Shown piece after piece: positions 54,264 to 64,000 of a stretch of 64,000 bases of DNA. How positions within the stretch are numbered: the stretch's first letter is position 1; the number at the start of each line of letters is the position of its first letter. The notes under the pieces were generated by a model. It worked only from the letters and a program-made list of their open reading frames with translations. It was not told the DNA's origin and searched no databases. This DNA is from Ornithodoros turicata (taxonomy: Eukaryota; Arthropoda; Arachnida; Ixodida; Argasidae): the NCBI RefSeq assembly GCF_037126465.1, contig NC_088202.1:87710160-87774159 (forward strand). The letters are read 5' to 3'. Both the position numbers and the translations under genes were made by a program.

Positions 54264-55149
54264 AAGGGAAACAAAGAAGAAACGAACACGAAGAGCACTG
54301 ATTGAAAAACGGAAATTTTATTTGACAAAAAGCACGCTTATAACGCTATGCAAGTAGGCCAGCCGTTCGCCAGCTTTCGCTTTCGCCGGCCCCACAGCTT
54401 TTCCGTTGCCAGTCGTGCACGTATAGAAGGTCTTGCTCTTAATTAAATTGCAGTAAATAAAGAATTGCTACTAAATAAGGTACAACAACTACACGTTCGA
54501 TCCACATGGCTTCGCCTTTTCATATAGTGTTGTGGCCCGTCTGCGAATACAACCTTATTGCTGCTTTCTCAGTGGACAGACGCTTTGTCATGTGCTTTCA
54601 CCAACCTTTTTTTGTCTCCCGTGCGCAGAAACATACTGTCGTAGCGAGACAAGGTTTTCAACAAAACAAGTCCGACCTTCCTTATCACAAACCGGAAACC
54701 TGGGGTATTTTATCGCTTTTACTATGCACTACCAAACAGCACGGTTTTTATCACTTTTTTCGCGTATCATATCATAGGTCACATGCGCTTGGTGCAAACT
54801 CGCGCGAAGGTCACTCTGTTGCCTCCTCCAAATGTCCCGAAATTGAGCATTCTTCTGACTTCTGCTTGTTTTTCTTTCTTTATTTATTTATTTATTTATT
54901 TATTTTTTTGTGGCATTCGGCAAAGTTTTTTGACGGTAGCGTGAAGTGACCGTAACAGGCACAATTTCGGATAGAGCATTGCAATGTACTTATGATGATG
55001 CCCAGAACACGCTGAAGTTACATGATACGATGAAAACAGAATAACAAGTGCGAAGTGCCGTTGACCGGATTCATTCTCGTAGCTCATAGGATACAGCTTA
55101 TTTTCACTGAAGGAGTGTGTGGAGGCGGGGTAGTTATTTTCACTACCGG
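54264..55149. other. Unassigned sequence
   Basis: A (TTTA)n microsatellite lies at about 54879-54907. No gene is recognised. Confidence 0.45.
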
Positions 55150-55698
55150 GTTTTAGTACATCGTACGTTATCGCCTTTGCGTACGTAAGGGAGAGCGTTG
55201 GTGGTTCTGCGCGCACTGCGCTGAGCTCACTTTCTGTTGTGGGCGTGCGCAGAACCATCAACGCTACCCCTTCCGTACGCAAAAACTATAACGTACATGC
55301 ACTAGAGCTCTCTATTAGTAAGAGTTAGTAGACCACTACCGGGAGCCCGGTCGGCTACCACCCCGTCTACCACACCCCATCAACAGATAAGGTTATGATG
55401 AGTCACGCTGTATCTGTCGTTGGTTCCAGTAAGTTAACGGTGACGTTATCACCGGTCTACTGACACTCCCTATTATAATGTGGTGTAATTTCTGGAGTAC
55501 ACAGTGGAGGAGAAAATTGTGGAGACATGTGGCCCTCGTCTCTCCTTTTATTATTTTTCTTTTCACATACGAATTTCTTACACAGGGAACCCCAACTACC
55601 CTTTTACAGTATAACGCTGGCGCAGTCTCACTAACGCACAATGATATTAAGTTTTAGTATACCGTACGCAAAAACGATAGCGTACGACATACTAAAAC
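55150..55698. mobile_element. Foldback-type MITE with CGTACG-rich ends
   Basis: The terminal inverted repeats of about 36 bp begin GTTTTAGTACATCGTACG and GTTTTAGTATGTCGTACG (right end read on minus). Both contain a second CGTACG 18-20 bp inside. A nested hairpin (55163-55296) is formed by an extra inverted copy, and the right end is itself a near-perfect 50-bp palindrome (55650-55699). No coding capacity and no sure duplication. Confidence 0.7.
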
Positions 55699-56076
55699 TG
55701 ACTAATATCTGGACTGAGAACCAACGTCTTTGGACGCCTGTCATTCTCAACTCTTCTTTGCCAGCACTCGATAACATTATAGAATTCATGTTACGTCGCT
55801 AACAGACGATTCAAAAACTCGCGGACTATAGTCCTAAATTTAGGGGACCTTTAATGAAACCGAGCCACACTTTGTCATCGTGGATCAGGCCTTGATTTAC
55901 GCGTGCCAATGACCGCGTTCCACAAGCTATAAGTTGGACTGAACAGCAGTACAACAACGAAAAAGCTTGGTAATAGTTTCCAGAGCTGATTTATCACATT
56001 TTCACTCTGCGTTCGGCGTCTGTGCTCGTGCAGTGTCCTCAGGCTTTGTTTGTCTGCTGTAGGTTGCCCCGTGCTC
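55699..56076. other. Unassigned sequence
   Basis: I see no gene or repeat structure here. Confidence 0.4.
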
Positions 56077-56088
56077 TGATGTACAAAT

Positions 56089-56142
56089 CGGCGGTGAATC
56101 ACCCCAGGCCATAGTCATGATTTAGTTGTTGTTGTTGTTGTT
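56089..56142 (+). mobile_element. 54-bp LINE 3' end with (GTT)n tail
   Basis: It is flanked by the perfect 12-bp duplication TGATGTACAAAT (56077-56088, 56143-56154). The insert reads CGGCGGTGAATCACCCCAGG...ATTTA and ends in GTT repeats. A sister end without clear flanks is at about 58444-58494. Confidence 0.9.
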
Positions 56143-56404
56143 TGATGTACAAATTCCCTTTCTCGTCTGCCCGCACCTCTTTCCATCTTCTTTCCTCCTC
56201 GCGTCGTGCTTATCTTTTAATTTGGCTTTCTTACATGTCATTCTGCTATCAGGCAAAACCGGCATCAGAGGAGGTGTCCCTGAATTCTGGTCATGTGGGC
56301 TCATTTTTGTAGCGTTTCGGCGGTTCTCAAAAAGTATAATTGCAAGAATAATCGTAAAAGGTGCGCACCTTCTATACGATTACGCGCCATATTTATATTA
56401 CGCT

Positions 56405-56530
56405 CGTTTTCGGAGATGAACCAGGTTCGAATACTGGCACCGACTGTGCTGTCTGGGTGTTTTCCTGGGGGCCGTCTCAGACATTCTAGGTCAAATGTCG
56501 ACACAGTTCTCTACTACTAGTAGTCGACCC
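56405..56530 (+). repeat. tRNA-derived SINE-like sequence
   Basis: The B box GGTTCGAATAC is at 56424-56434, followed by GTGCTGTCTGGGTGTTTTCC and CAGACATTCTAGGTCAAATG. It is homologous to 15500-15640. A box, tail and duplication are not clear. Confidence 0.6.
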
Positions 56531-57860
56531 TGTGCGTGAGATCACATCCGAGCAGCATGCTGCCATGTCAGGAAGGCAAATACACCGCCAGCAGCAGGCC
56601 AGCGGCGATGAACGAAGTCACATTGCCATAGAACGATTCAGGCATTACTCGCTCATGATTATGTGCGAGGATATAGCGAGCGAACTCAGTCATCCATTTC
56701 CTCCGCTTAGTCCACGGAGATTGCTTTCCTGCGCATGGTGAAAGTACATGGAATAAACATTACGGCAAAGCGGTTCGGTCAATGTCCTCGCTCATGTTTC
56801 TGGCTATATGGATTCTATTATGGAGTCGATATCATTATTCGAGAAATCCCTCTACTTCGGTCAACTCTGACATTCGCGTGGTACAGACGAGATCACCAAA
56901 ATTTAGCTTGGACATTATGTGACTGACGCTACAGTGTGACATAGGTGCACGTATAAAGCGTTGCTTCGAGGGGTTCTCAGAAACTAACATAAATAGAGCA
57001 AAGTACACAGTACGCAGCAAACGACACACACTCTCTGAAGCACTCGAAAATATTTCGAGAGCTTTCGAAATGCGGAGTTGGGGAACTTCGCGTTATGAGA
57101 GTAGCGAGGAGACGTTTACGAGGAAGTCAACTATAAAGATGAAGAGGAAAGGAAAATGTTTTCTTTCTCTATCTTAAGCTTCTTCCGTCAAACTGGATTA
57201 TACCATAGACCGTGGCGCCAGAAAGAAGGTTGCCATTTATCAAGGCACACACATACACCCAATAAAAATGCAGAAAATAACTTCCAACTCAGGATCTAAA
57301 AAAAAGTCCTTTCAGTGATTGTAGCAGCATGAGGAGGTTGTTTCGTGGAGCCCCCTCCCCCTCCTTTTTGTTTCCTTTAATTCTCTATTTGCTTTCTCTT
57401 TTTTTTTTAACTTCTTTTTTATTTTTTCATTCCACATTTTGATATACTGTGTATAAGTGACACTCTGACGTGGAATTATTTTCACCTTCGTACAAATAAC
57501 GGTTTTTGAATCGATCACCCGCGGGAAGCTCCTTCACAACCGCGTTCCTTTTACGTTTTTTGATACTGATACATCATGCATATACGTAGATGCACTATTA
57601 TCGGAGGGACCCAAATGGAAGGATCCCGTTATCCATACCCCCCCATCCTGTAAGGAAAACGACCTCAGTGTAGTACAGAATTCTTTTGTCCATTAGTGCC
57701 ACCATCCTTCCTGTGTGTGATATGTGGATTAATTGACCAGCATTCAAAGCGGCTGTACAGCTTTTACATGTAGTTATAGGAATATTTATTGAAGACACAA
57801 GGAACTTATCAAGTAACAAGGAACTAAGAAACTCAACAGTTGCTTCACGAAGCGCGTCAT
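56531..57860. other. Unassigned sequence
   Basis: No gene is recognised. T-rich tracts lie at about 57360-57425. Confidence 0.45.
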
Positions 57861-57867
57861 GCGCTAG

Positions 57868-58063
57868 CTTATGGAATAGAATAGAATAGAAGTAGACAGC
57901 AAAAAATGGAAACGTAGCTGGGTCTCACTGGTGCGACCAGCTGTTCCATGATGCTTGATGTGTGAAAGCACTGAATGATTTAAAAGATTACTTCAGCACG
58001 TATGTCCTTGAGGTAGTTCGCCAGGGCACAAAGCGCAGGTTGTTGGTGCTGCTTTGGCCAGTG
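57868..58063 (-). mobile_element. I-clade LINE 3' end (same subfamily as 29168-31136)
   Basis: The reverse complement matches about 30955-31130, including GCAGCACCAGCAACCTGCGC and the GGAACAGCTGGTCGCAC block. The tail is repeated TTCTA (seen as GAATAGAATAGAA at 57874-57890). It is truncated just upstream of the last coding residues. Confidence 0.88.
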
Positions 58064-58266
58064 TAGACCTTAGTTTAGTCGCGAAGAAAATATGTCCCTT
58101 TTTGTAATAAGCATATTAGCTACCCCTCCCATCGCCCAGAAGTAAATGCAGTAGAACCGTTAGCTTGCGTCCTGGTCTGAAATTTATATGCATGGAGCAG
58201 TCCTATTTCGTAGGACATCTGTTAACTTTCAGACTTTTAAAAACCGGGAAGATGCCTTCATAACTT

Positions 58267-58348
58267 CGTCTACCTAGTGGCCCGCACCTCATGTGGCGAA
58301 TTTCCCCATTCATCATCGTCAATCTATCTGTTGTTGGTGGTGGTGTAC
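58267..58348 (+). mobile_element. I-clade LINE 3' UTR insertion
   Basis: It is flanked by TCATAACTT (58258-58266, 58349-58357). The insert carries GTGGCCCGCACCTCATGTGG and CCCCATTCATCATCG, ending in GTT/GGT repeats. Confidence 0.88.
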
Positions 58349-58506
58349 TCATAACTTGGTGTGGTGCCTAACTTCATTCTCATTTCATGCTCATATCTCA
58401 CATATAATGTTTCGCGTGTAACGAGGTAGTGTACTGCTCACCAGCGGTGAATCACCCCATGTCATAGTCACGATTTATTTCTTGGTGGTGGTGTACCCGG
58501 ATGTGG

Positions 58507-58728
58507 ATTGGATTGGATTGGAAAAGAAAGAAAAATATGGAGAGGTTAGTCCCGACCCAGTCAGAACTGGCTACTCCAAAACGCGTTTGTTGGTAAACAA
58601 AAAGAAGGAAAAAGGTCAGCTACGAAAAATAGGACAAACAAACAAACAACCAAGCAGGATAAAGCATAAAGGAAGACGAGGGAAAGGAAAGGGGGAGACG
58701 TTCGACGCCGAGAAACACTCACTGCACT
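58507..58728 (-). mobile_element. 222-bp retroposon 3' end with (CCAAT)n tail
   Basis: It is flanked by the perfect 12-bp duplication ACCCGGATGTGG (58495-58506, 58729-58740). Read on minus it is T/C-rich with GTAGCTGACCTTTTTCC and ends in CCAAT repeats (ATTGGATTGGATTGG at 58507-58521). Confidence 0.88.
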
Positions 58729-58740
58729 ACCCGGATGTGG

Positions 58741-61049
58741 TTATCGTGAAAGGCCATTACTACTATAGAATACATAGCTCAGGTGTGACGAAAAGTCAGG
58801 AACTATTTTGAAAATAAAGAAGATACGGGGGGGGGGGGATATGTTTATTATATACGGAAGAAGATACGGATTAAGTTAGTAAGTTTTGCCTTCTTCCTCG
58901 ATAAAGGATGCCACCTAGTAGTTCGTGCACGTGAAGTAAAGTCTACGTTACAAAATAAACTTATCATTTGATCGTTACTTCACAAGTATCAAAGTTGACA
59001 GCTTCTTTTTGCAGGGAATATCTAGCGCCTCCTTGCTCCTCAAAACGGGGGGATGGGGAGATTTTTTGGCAAAGAAAAAGAAAAGAAGAAAGGGGGAAAG
59101 GTCAGCCATGCAGCACGCCGGCTTGCTATTCCCTAAACTAAAAAGAAAGAAAATGAAACAAGAAAAAAACATAAACAAGAAAGAAAAAAAGAAAAACGGC
59201 TTCCACTTTCGCTCTTTTTTGAGTGACCCATCCCGGGCATTATTCAAGATGCATGCACTTTTTGTTGTTGTTGTTGTTGTTCTTTTTTTTTTTTTTTCAT
59301 CCAGCCTTGCAATAATACAGAAGTCGTCTGCTCGACGCTCATTTCAGTCTCGAGGGTAAGATGGTGCAAGCACAAGCGGCAGGTCGTACGCAAATTCGTT
59401 TTATGTTCCGGTTAAACTAATTAGAGACGGAGTAAAATGTATTCCTCAATTACTCTTCCCGCAGTGTAGGAACGCCACTACAGTTCCCCATAGGACCCAT
59501 TACCGCTGTACAATGTTTTAAAATTTAATGGAGGGGGGATGACGTTCAGTGAGAAAAGGAGGGAGGTTTACCTGCTCAAGCTTAGGCGGCAACTTTCACT
59601 CTTGTAAAAAAAAAAAAAAAAAAAGAAAAGTCAGGAACAAAAAGACGCGCGTGAATATCGTCCAGCAATGTTGTCGGAAACGTCAAAACCTTTTCACAAC
59701 AATGTTTTGAAAAATCGCACGCGTTCCTTCCCCACCTCTAAAGACAAATCATTATATTTCAGTTAGTCGATGTTCCCTGCGCTTTCCATCCAAAAGTCGC
59801 GTTCTACTCCTAAGTCACGCTTCCGGAGCCAAATGACGCTATGTTGCCTCCCACGTCTTGTTCGTTCTATTATTGATTTATTTCGCTAGATGTTCGCGCA
59901 CGCATATTCGCATTAAAATATATAAAAAAGTAAGCCTTCCTCTCATTAGAGAAATGGTTTCATCTCCGCTGAATACTTCGACTTTTGCGTGCGCTCTTCA
60001 ATAGAATGTACATTCTTGTGTGTTCCCCTTATGTCCGTGCATGCACCTTTCTCCGTTTTCTTCGGGTACCTGTTGTTACCGCTACTAGGTTTTACATATA
60101 TATATTTGATCCCAATCTTTCCGGGGCTCGTATCTTATTTCCCGCTCTTCCTTTTTGGTGCTATTTAGCCTTGTACAGTTCATTTTCATCGCCACACGTT
60201 GATTGCCTGAACGGCTTTCATCGGATCCGTCTGTATTACTCATTAAAATTAATTGGAGAAGAGTGCGTCGTGACTATATCATATAGTTTTCTCGTACTCT
60301 TGTGTGCACTGATGTTTGCGACATATTGACTTCCTACGTCATTATTGTGATACGATGGATCTTAGCCATTAAATATTGGCAAAGAATCGGCGCGTGGGGG
60401 CACTGGGCGCCGCTATATATATATTTACCTACCATATGTTACGTGAAAATGTCTAGCTCGCTAAAACGTGTCATTCGCTAGATTCGTCAGCGCTCTCACG
60501 TTTTCAGGTTCAGTGAGTCTCTAGGGAACAAGTTCCTGCTAAATTTAAGTTTTCTTTGTGTTTCCTTTTACTGTTTGTTTCAAAGCCGGTTCCTGCTTTT
60601 ACCGATCTCTATAGGTGGCTGCAGACGCACCCTCCGACGTATTAGTAGTTCAGGATGGCGGTGACGATGAGCGGTCAGTCGTACGAAGTTGCTAACACAT
60701 TCTTGGGTCCGCAAGGCGTTGTTTCCTATCATTGCGACTATACTATTCGACTGTCTGGAGGTGCAAAACGGCACTATAGTTTCGGAATACAGAACACGAG
60801 AATCTTACCTTGTGCCCTGTCGTATAACATACATGAAAATGTCTATCCAGTGTATCTACAAAGGTGTCCAGTTTATGTTCCGCAATGGAAGACCCAGAGA
60901 AGCAGAAGAAAGCGTGCTCATGTTCTGCAAGATGATGGAGAGAATGAATTATTCATAGATGTGGCGCTAGCAGCAATAACATTTTAAACATACACAATTT
61001 AGTGGCGCTAGTACTTAAGTTGCGGGTTAACACACAGCACGACATCTTT
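58741..61049. other. Unassigned sequence with retroposon-end debris
   Basis: A G-run followed by GATATGTTTATTATA lies at about 58827-58853 (poly(C)-type end on minus). An A-rich segment with CAGCCATGCAGCACGCCGGC (59030-59200) resembles the UTR of the LINE at 62353 on minus. A (GTT)n plus T-run is at 59259-59298 and an A-run at 59606-59624. The far right (about 60600-61049) may be the LTR of the Ty3/gypsy element. Confidence 0.45.
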
Positions 61050-61129
61050 CCCCTCCTTGCGGGTTTTACCCTGCACTGAATTCTTATAACAACTAATCGG
61101 ACCAAAGTCCACAAAACCCACAAACAAAA

Positions 61130-62342
61130 TCACTTCCAGTACAAAATCATCAAATCGTCCTGGCACCCTCCTTTGCCGCGTGGACCGGCGGGTAGGAAGC
61201 CTATCTGTTGACATGACTTCATCACTCGGACCTACAGAATCCTTTGACTGTGTCCCATCCTGTACACTCTCCGGCAACTCTCTCTCTCTGCTGCGTCAGG
61301 GTGAGGAGCAGACAGCTGCTGCGGTTCTGCCTGTCTCTCAGCTTCTCTGCACGGAAAATGCGCTAGATCCCAGGATAGCGAGTCCCCGATCTCGTCATAT
61401 ATATCTTCGTTCTTCACTTGCACCCGCGTCAGCTTCGAGGCGCTCCACACTTTGCCGTCTTGCAACAAATATGAGTCCTTCCTGCACTTCTTAATAATCG
61501 TCAGAGGCTTTGAGAAGGACGGTAATGCCTTGTCCCTAGTCTTCACCTTAACCCTCACCCATTCTCCTGATATGAATGAAGGTTCTTTTGCCCCTGTTTT
61601 CAAATCAGTATAGATATTCATGCGTTGTTGTTTCACGTGTACTCACGTCCTTAGCTGCTGGACTGCTTTGTGCGCTTCTTTCCCAGATGTCATCGTTGGC
61701 ACTCCAATTGTTTGTAGCCGCGTTCTTGGTGTCAGACTGTGAAGTAGTAGAGCTGGCGAACAACCTGTAGTGGCATGCGGAGTTGATCTGTAGATACCGA
61801 GGGAACTCAACAACGGTGGATTATAATTGGCTTGTGCTGCAATAGCGCCAGCTGTACATAGTCTTTTAGAACACGATTAAATTGCTCAACAAGACAGTTA
61901 GCTTGCGGATAGTACACCGACGAGAAAACATGAACAATTCCGCGGGCTCTCAGAAAGTTTTCAAACTCTTCCGATGTAAACTGGGGACCGTGATCTGACA
62001 CTAAGCATTCTGGGTAGCCTTCCGTACTGAAAACTTGTAGCAGAAAGTAATGGCTGTCTTTGAACACTTGACACCGGAGCGACTTCGGGCTATAATAGTC
62101 CAGTAATGTAAAGGCGAATCTCGCGTCACACGGTGTGCAATGAAAGGGCCCAACAAGATCAATGGCCAGTTTCTCCCATGGCTTGTCAGGCAGTGGCACT
62201 GGCTTTAACGGCGCAGAGGTAATCTTTGCAGACTTATCTGCCAAATGACACGCATGGACAAGGGCCAACAACTTCATTCACCTGACGGTCCATGCCCGTC
62301 CACCAGTAACTTTCACGTAGACGACTCTTGGTACGCACAATC
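61130..62342 (-). pseudogene. Ty3/gypsy integrase and pol C-terminus
   Basis: The integrase core has the first Asp in WEKLAIDLVGPF, the second in LVSDHGPQFTS and the Glu in CLVEQFNRVLK, giving a complete DDE triad (about 61880-62200). Then follows the GPY/F-like region (SGEWVRVKVKT, PLTIIKK, LLQDGKVWSASKLTRV) and a basic tail (TRRSTRQRR, about 61170-61190). There is a frameshift between core and C-terminal parts (about 61640-61800). The upstream zinc-binding module is read just before the LINE insertion point. Confidence 0.87.
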
Positions 62343-62352
62343 CCAGGGTGCG

Positions 62353-62959
62353 GGGTTCGTCATCACTTGCCGCCGCAGTCGTAAAAGAAGAATCCCTTCT
62401 CCACCGCCTACGACTCAATGTTGCCCGTGCACCCTCACTTCTCTTCAAAATGGGTCGGCTAAATTCACCAAACTGCAATGTCTGTGGAGTGGAGGCTGAT
62501 ATATCACACCAGCTCCTGCATTGTCAGCAGCACCATCAACATATGGACACCCTCCGTTGCCGTCTACTGCAGATTGGTTATAACGACATTTCGTTGGCCG
62601 CTCTCCTTGGCCCCGTCTTGCACCCCCCAACCAGTGGGCTGTCACTGCCACTCCTCCTCGGTTTTCTCCGAGTCTCAGGACTCGTGAATTGCATGTAACG
62701 TTGTGCTAGTATTTACCTTCTTCTTTCTTTTTGTTTCCCCGTTTTTTCTTTTTCGATTTCGCCTTTCTTATTTTTTCATTTTCCTTCATTTTCTTTTTCG
62801 ATTCCCCCTTATCCTTTTTCTTTTTCCTTGCTTTTCTTTTTCGTTTTCCCTTTTTTCGGAATAGCAAGCCGGCTCTTTGCCCGGCTAACCTTTCCTTTCT
62901 TTTTTTTTTCATAATAAACATATACCATCCTCCTCCCCCCCTCCTCCCCCCCCCCCCCG
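62353..62959 (+). mobile_element. I-clade LINE 3' end with poly(C) tail, inside the Ty3/gypsy pol
   Basis: It is flanked by the perfect 10-bp duplication CCAGGGTGCG (62343-62352, 62960-62969). It encodes LLHRLRLNVARAPSLLF, the knuckle CNVCGVEADISHQLLHC and SLAALLGPVLHP up to a stop near 62696-62698. The T/C-rich 3' UTR contains GGAATAGCAAGCCGGC and GGCTAACCTTTCC. It ends ATAATAAACATATACC followed by C-rich sequence (62926-62959). Confidence 0.93.
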
Positions 62960-62969
62960 CCAGGGTGCG

Positions 62970-64000
62970 ATTCGTGAGCAATTGTTATCAGTTCAGATGT
63001 TAGTTTCGATGGGACGACTAGGCGCTCCTCCCGGAAGGTGAGGTGTTCCATCAACGATAACTCTGACCGAAGTTGCCAGTAGGGCAACATGTCTCCAAGT
63101 AGGTTCTGTCCAGATGGCCAACCATCTGTTATGTGTGTCTTCACTTGTTGAAGCACAGAATTTTGTTGTGTAGTCTGCTGCACCTGTCTTTTAAACACCC
63201 TGTATCTTGTGCGACAACTATATCACAGTCCCGCGCCGTGGGATCCGTCCAAACCGTTGATGACACATGCAATCTAGACAAACAGTCAGCGACAACGTTC
63301 TCAGATCCCTTTTTAATTTGACTGTGAAGTTATATGCAAGCAGACGTTCGGTCCAGCGAGATATTCGTAATGGTCGCGCCGATGCCGTACCAGAACACAG
63401 CAGTGTCACCAACGCTTGGTGATCAGTCCTTAAGATAAACGGCATCCCCCATATAGATAGACATGCCACCTCTCGCATGCCCATATGCATGCGAGCGCTT
63501 CCTTTTCTCCAGCTGAATAAGACCGTTCCGCTGCACTGAGGCTCTTAGACGCAAAGGCTACCTAAAAGGTGCAAAGGGTAGTCCTTCAGGATGGTTGAAA
63601 TGCTGCACCAAGCCCCACATTGGCACCCGTCGTTACAATCACGTCATAGCGCTGATCAAATGGAACCAGAAGACGAGTCGCGCTTAATGCAGACTTTATT
63701 TCTTTAAAAGCCCCTTGCGCTGTGCTGTCCCATTATATATTGCACCTCGACGTAGGGGGTTGCGCCGCGGTTCAACAATGTCCGAAAACATGCGTACAGA
63801 CTTCGCATAGTATGTAACAAGTCCCAAGGACGAGCGTAAATTTTTAGCATCCTGCGGAGCCGGTGCCGCGGTTATGGCCTCCATCTTCGACTGAAGCGTT
63901 GCAATACCTTGTACAGACACTTCATGACCGAAAAAAGTAATCTTCTTTACCCCAGAGCAGCACTTCTTGTTTAAGGTGAAGTCCTCTTCAGCATCTCCAT
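62970..64000 (-). pseudogene. Ty3/gypsy RT end, RNase H and linker
   Basis: On minus: CCSGVKKITFFGHEVSVQG marks the last RT block near 63960-63900, followed by LRSSLGLVTYYAKSVRMFSD. An RNase H with TDHQALVTLL and RWTERLLAYNF (about 63440-63330) follows. Then comes the spacer with PYWQLRSELS and ERLVVPSKL (about 63090-63000). Frames change at least twice, so it is decayed. The catalytic RT and protease lie beyond the window. Confidence 0.85.

Larger units (their letters stand above)
61050..64000 (-). mobile_element. Ty3/gypsy LTR retrotransposon, 3' half of pol, runs off the window
   Basis: On the minus strand, in order from 64000 down: end of the RT (FFGHEV, then LRSSLGLVTYY), RNase H (LRTDHQAL at about 63440), linker with PYWQLR, zinc-binding region (around 62280-62342), integrase, and chromodomain-less C-terminus. 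A purine tract AAGGAGGGGAAAGA (minus) at about 61055-61068 is followed by TGTCGTGC, the expected start of the 3' LTR. No second LTR lies in the window, so its length is unknown. A LINE (62353-62959) interrupts it. Confidence 0.88.

Noticed and set aside
55163..55699. Strong hairpins as transcription terminators
   Set aside because: They are arms of an inverted-repeat element in a eukaryotic context, with no gene upstream to terminate.
62706..63003. Lys-rich or Phe-rich reading frames on the two strands
   Set aside because: They are read from the T/C-rich 3' UTR and poly(C) tail of the LINE at 62353-62959.

Overview
This window is eukaryotic, repeat-dense, intergenic-type DNA. It most likely comes from an arthropod, and a hard tick (Ixodida) is my best guess. 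That guess rests on the mix of I-clade LINEs carrying RNase H, Tx1- and CR1-like LINEs, BEL/Pao and Ty3/gypsy elements and many hAT/Tc1-type MITEs, together with a metazoan-type selenocysteine tRNA. I recognise no single-copy host protein gene. Nearly every long reading frame is a transposable-element remnant.

The core of the window (about 4.99-19.53 kb) is a selenocysteine-tRNA (tRNA-Sec, anticodon TCA) locus. Four 87-nt tRNA-Sec copies sit in a direct tandem array with a 253-bp period (9976-10821). Each is followed by a T8 Pol III stop. Further broken copies lie at 8187-9280, 10988-11002, 13290-13366, 13533-13549, 15210-15285 and 19452-19532. Most of the breaks are caused by one family of Tx1-clade non-LTR retrotransposon. 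Its 3' A-rich tail repeatedly abuts the same tRNA bases (C)GGATGAGCC, and insertions are flanked by 10-16 bp duplications of that tRNA sequence (11003-13194, 13217-13289, 13550-15209, 8014-8186, 18187-19451). I read this as a LINE that targets the tRNA-Sec gene inside the D-arm side of the coding region, and I regard it as the main discovery here. Next to it (15.64-18.07 kb) is a ten-unit 241-bp tandem repeat whose minus strand carries a hammerhead-ribozyme-like core, as in Penelope-like elements.

Layout. 0-3.7 kb: a hAT element split by a CR1-like LINE, then a hAT MITE. 5.46-8.0 kb and 20.02-22.58 kb: two copies, in opposite orientation, of a 2.5-kb element with long terminal inverted repeats and 9-bp target duplications (Mutator-like). 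Each contains the same nested hAT remnant. The second copy interrupts a BEL/Pao pol gene. 23-31 kb: I-clade and other LINE fragments; one of them was split by a hAT that was itself split by another LINE. 31-34 kb: two hAT-type elements. 34-41 kb: mostly unassigned sequence with TA-flanked MITEs. 41-44.6 kb: two I-clade LINEs. 48.6-51.7 kb: a dead mariner interrupted by an unusual inverted-repeat element with short tandem end repeats. 54-58.7 kb: MITEs and very short LINE 3' ends. 61-64 kb: a minus-strand Ty3/gypsy pol, split by a LINE and running off the window.

Many boundaries below are set by exact target-site duplications that can be read directly from the sequence. Family names are from motif recognition only, because no database search was possible.
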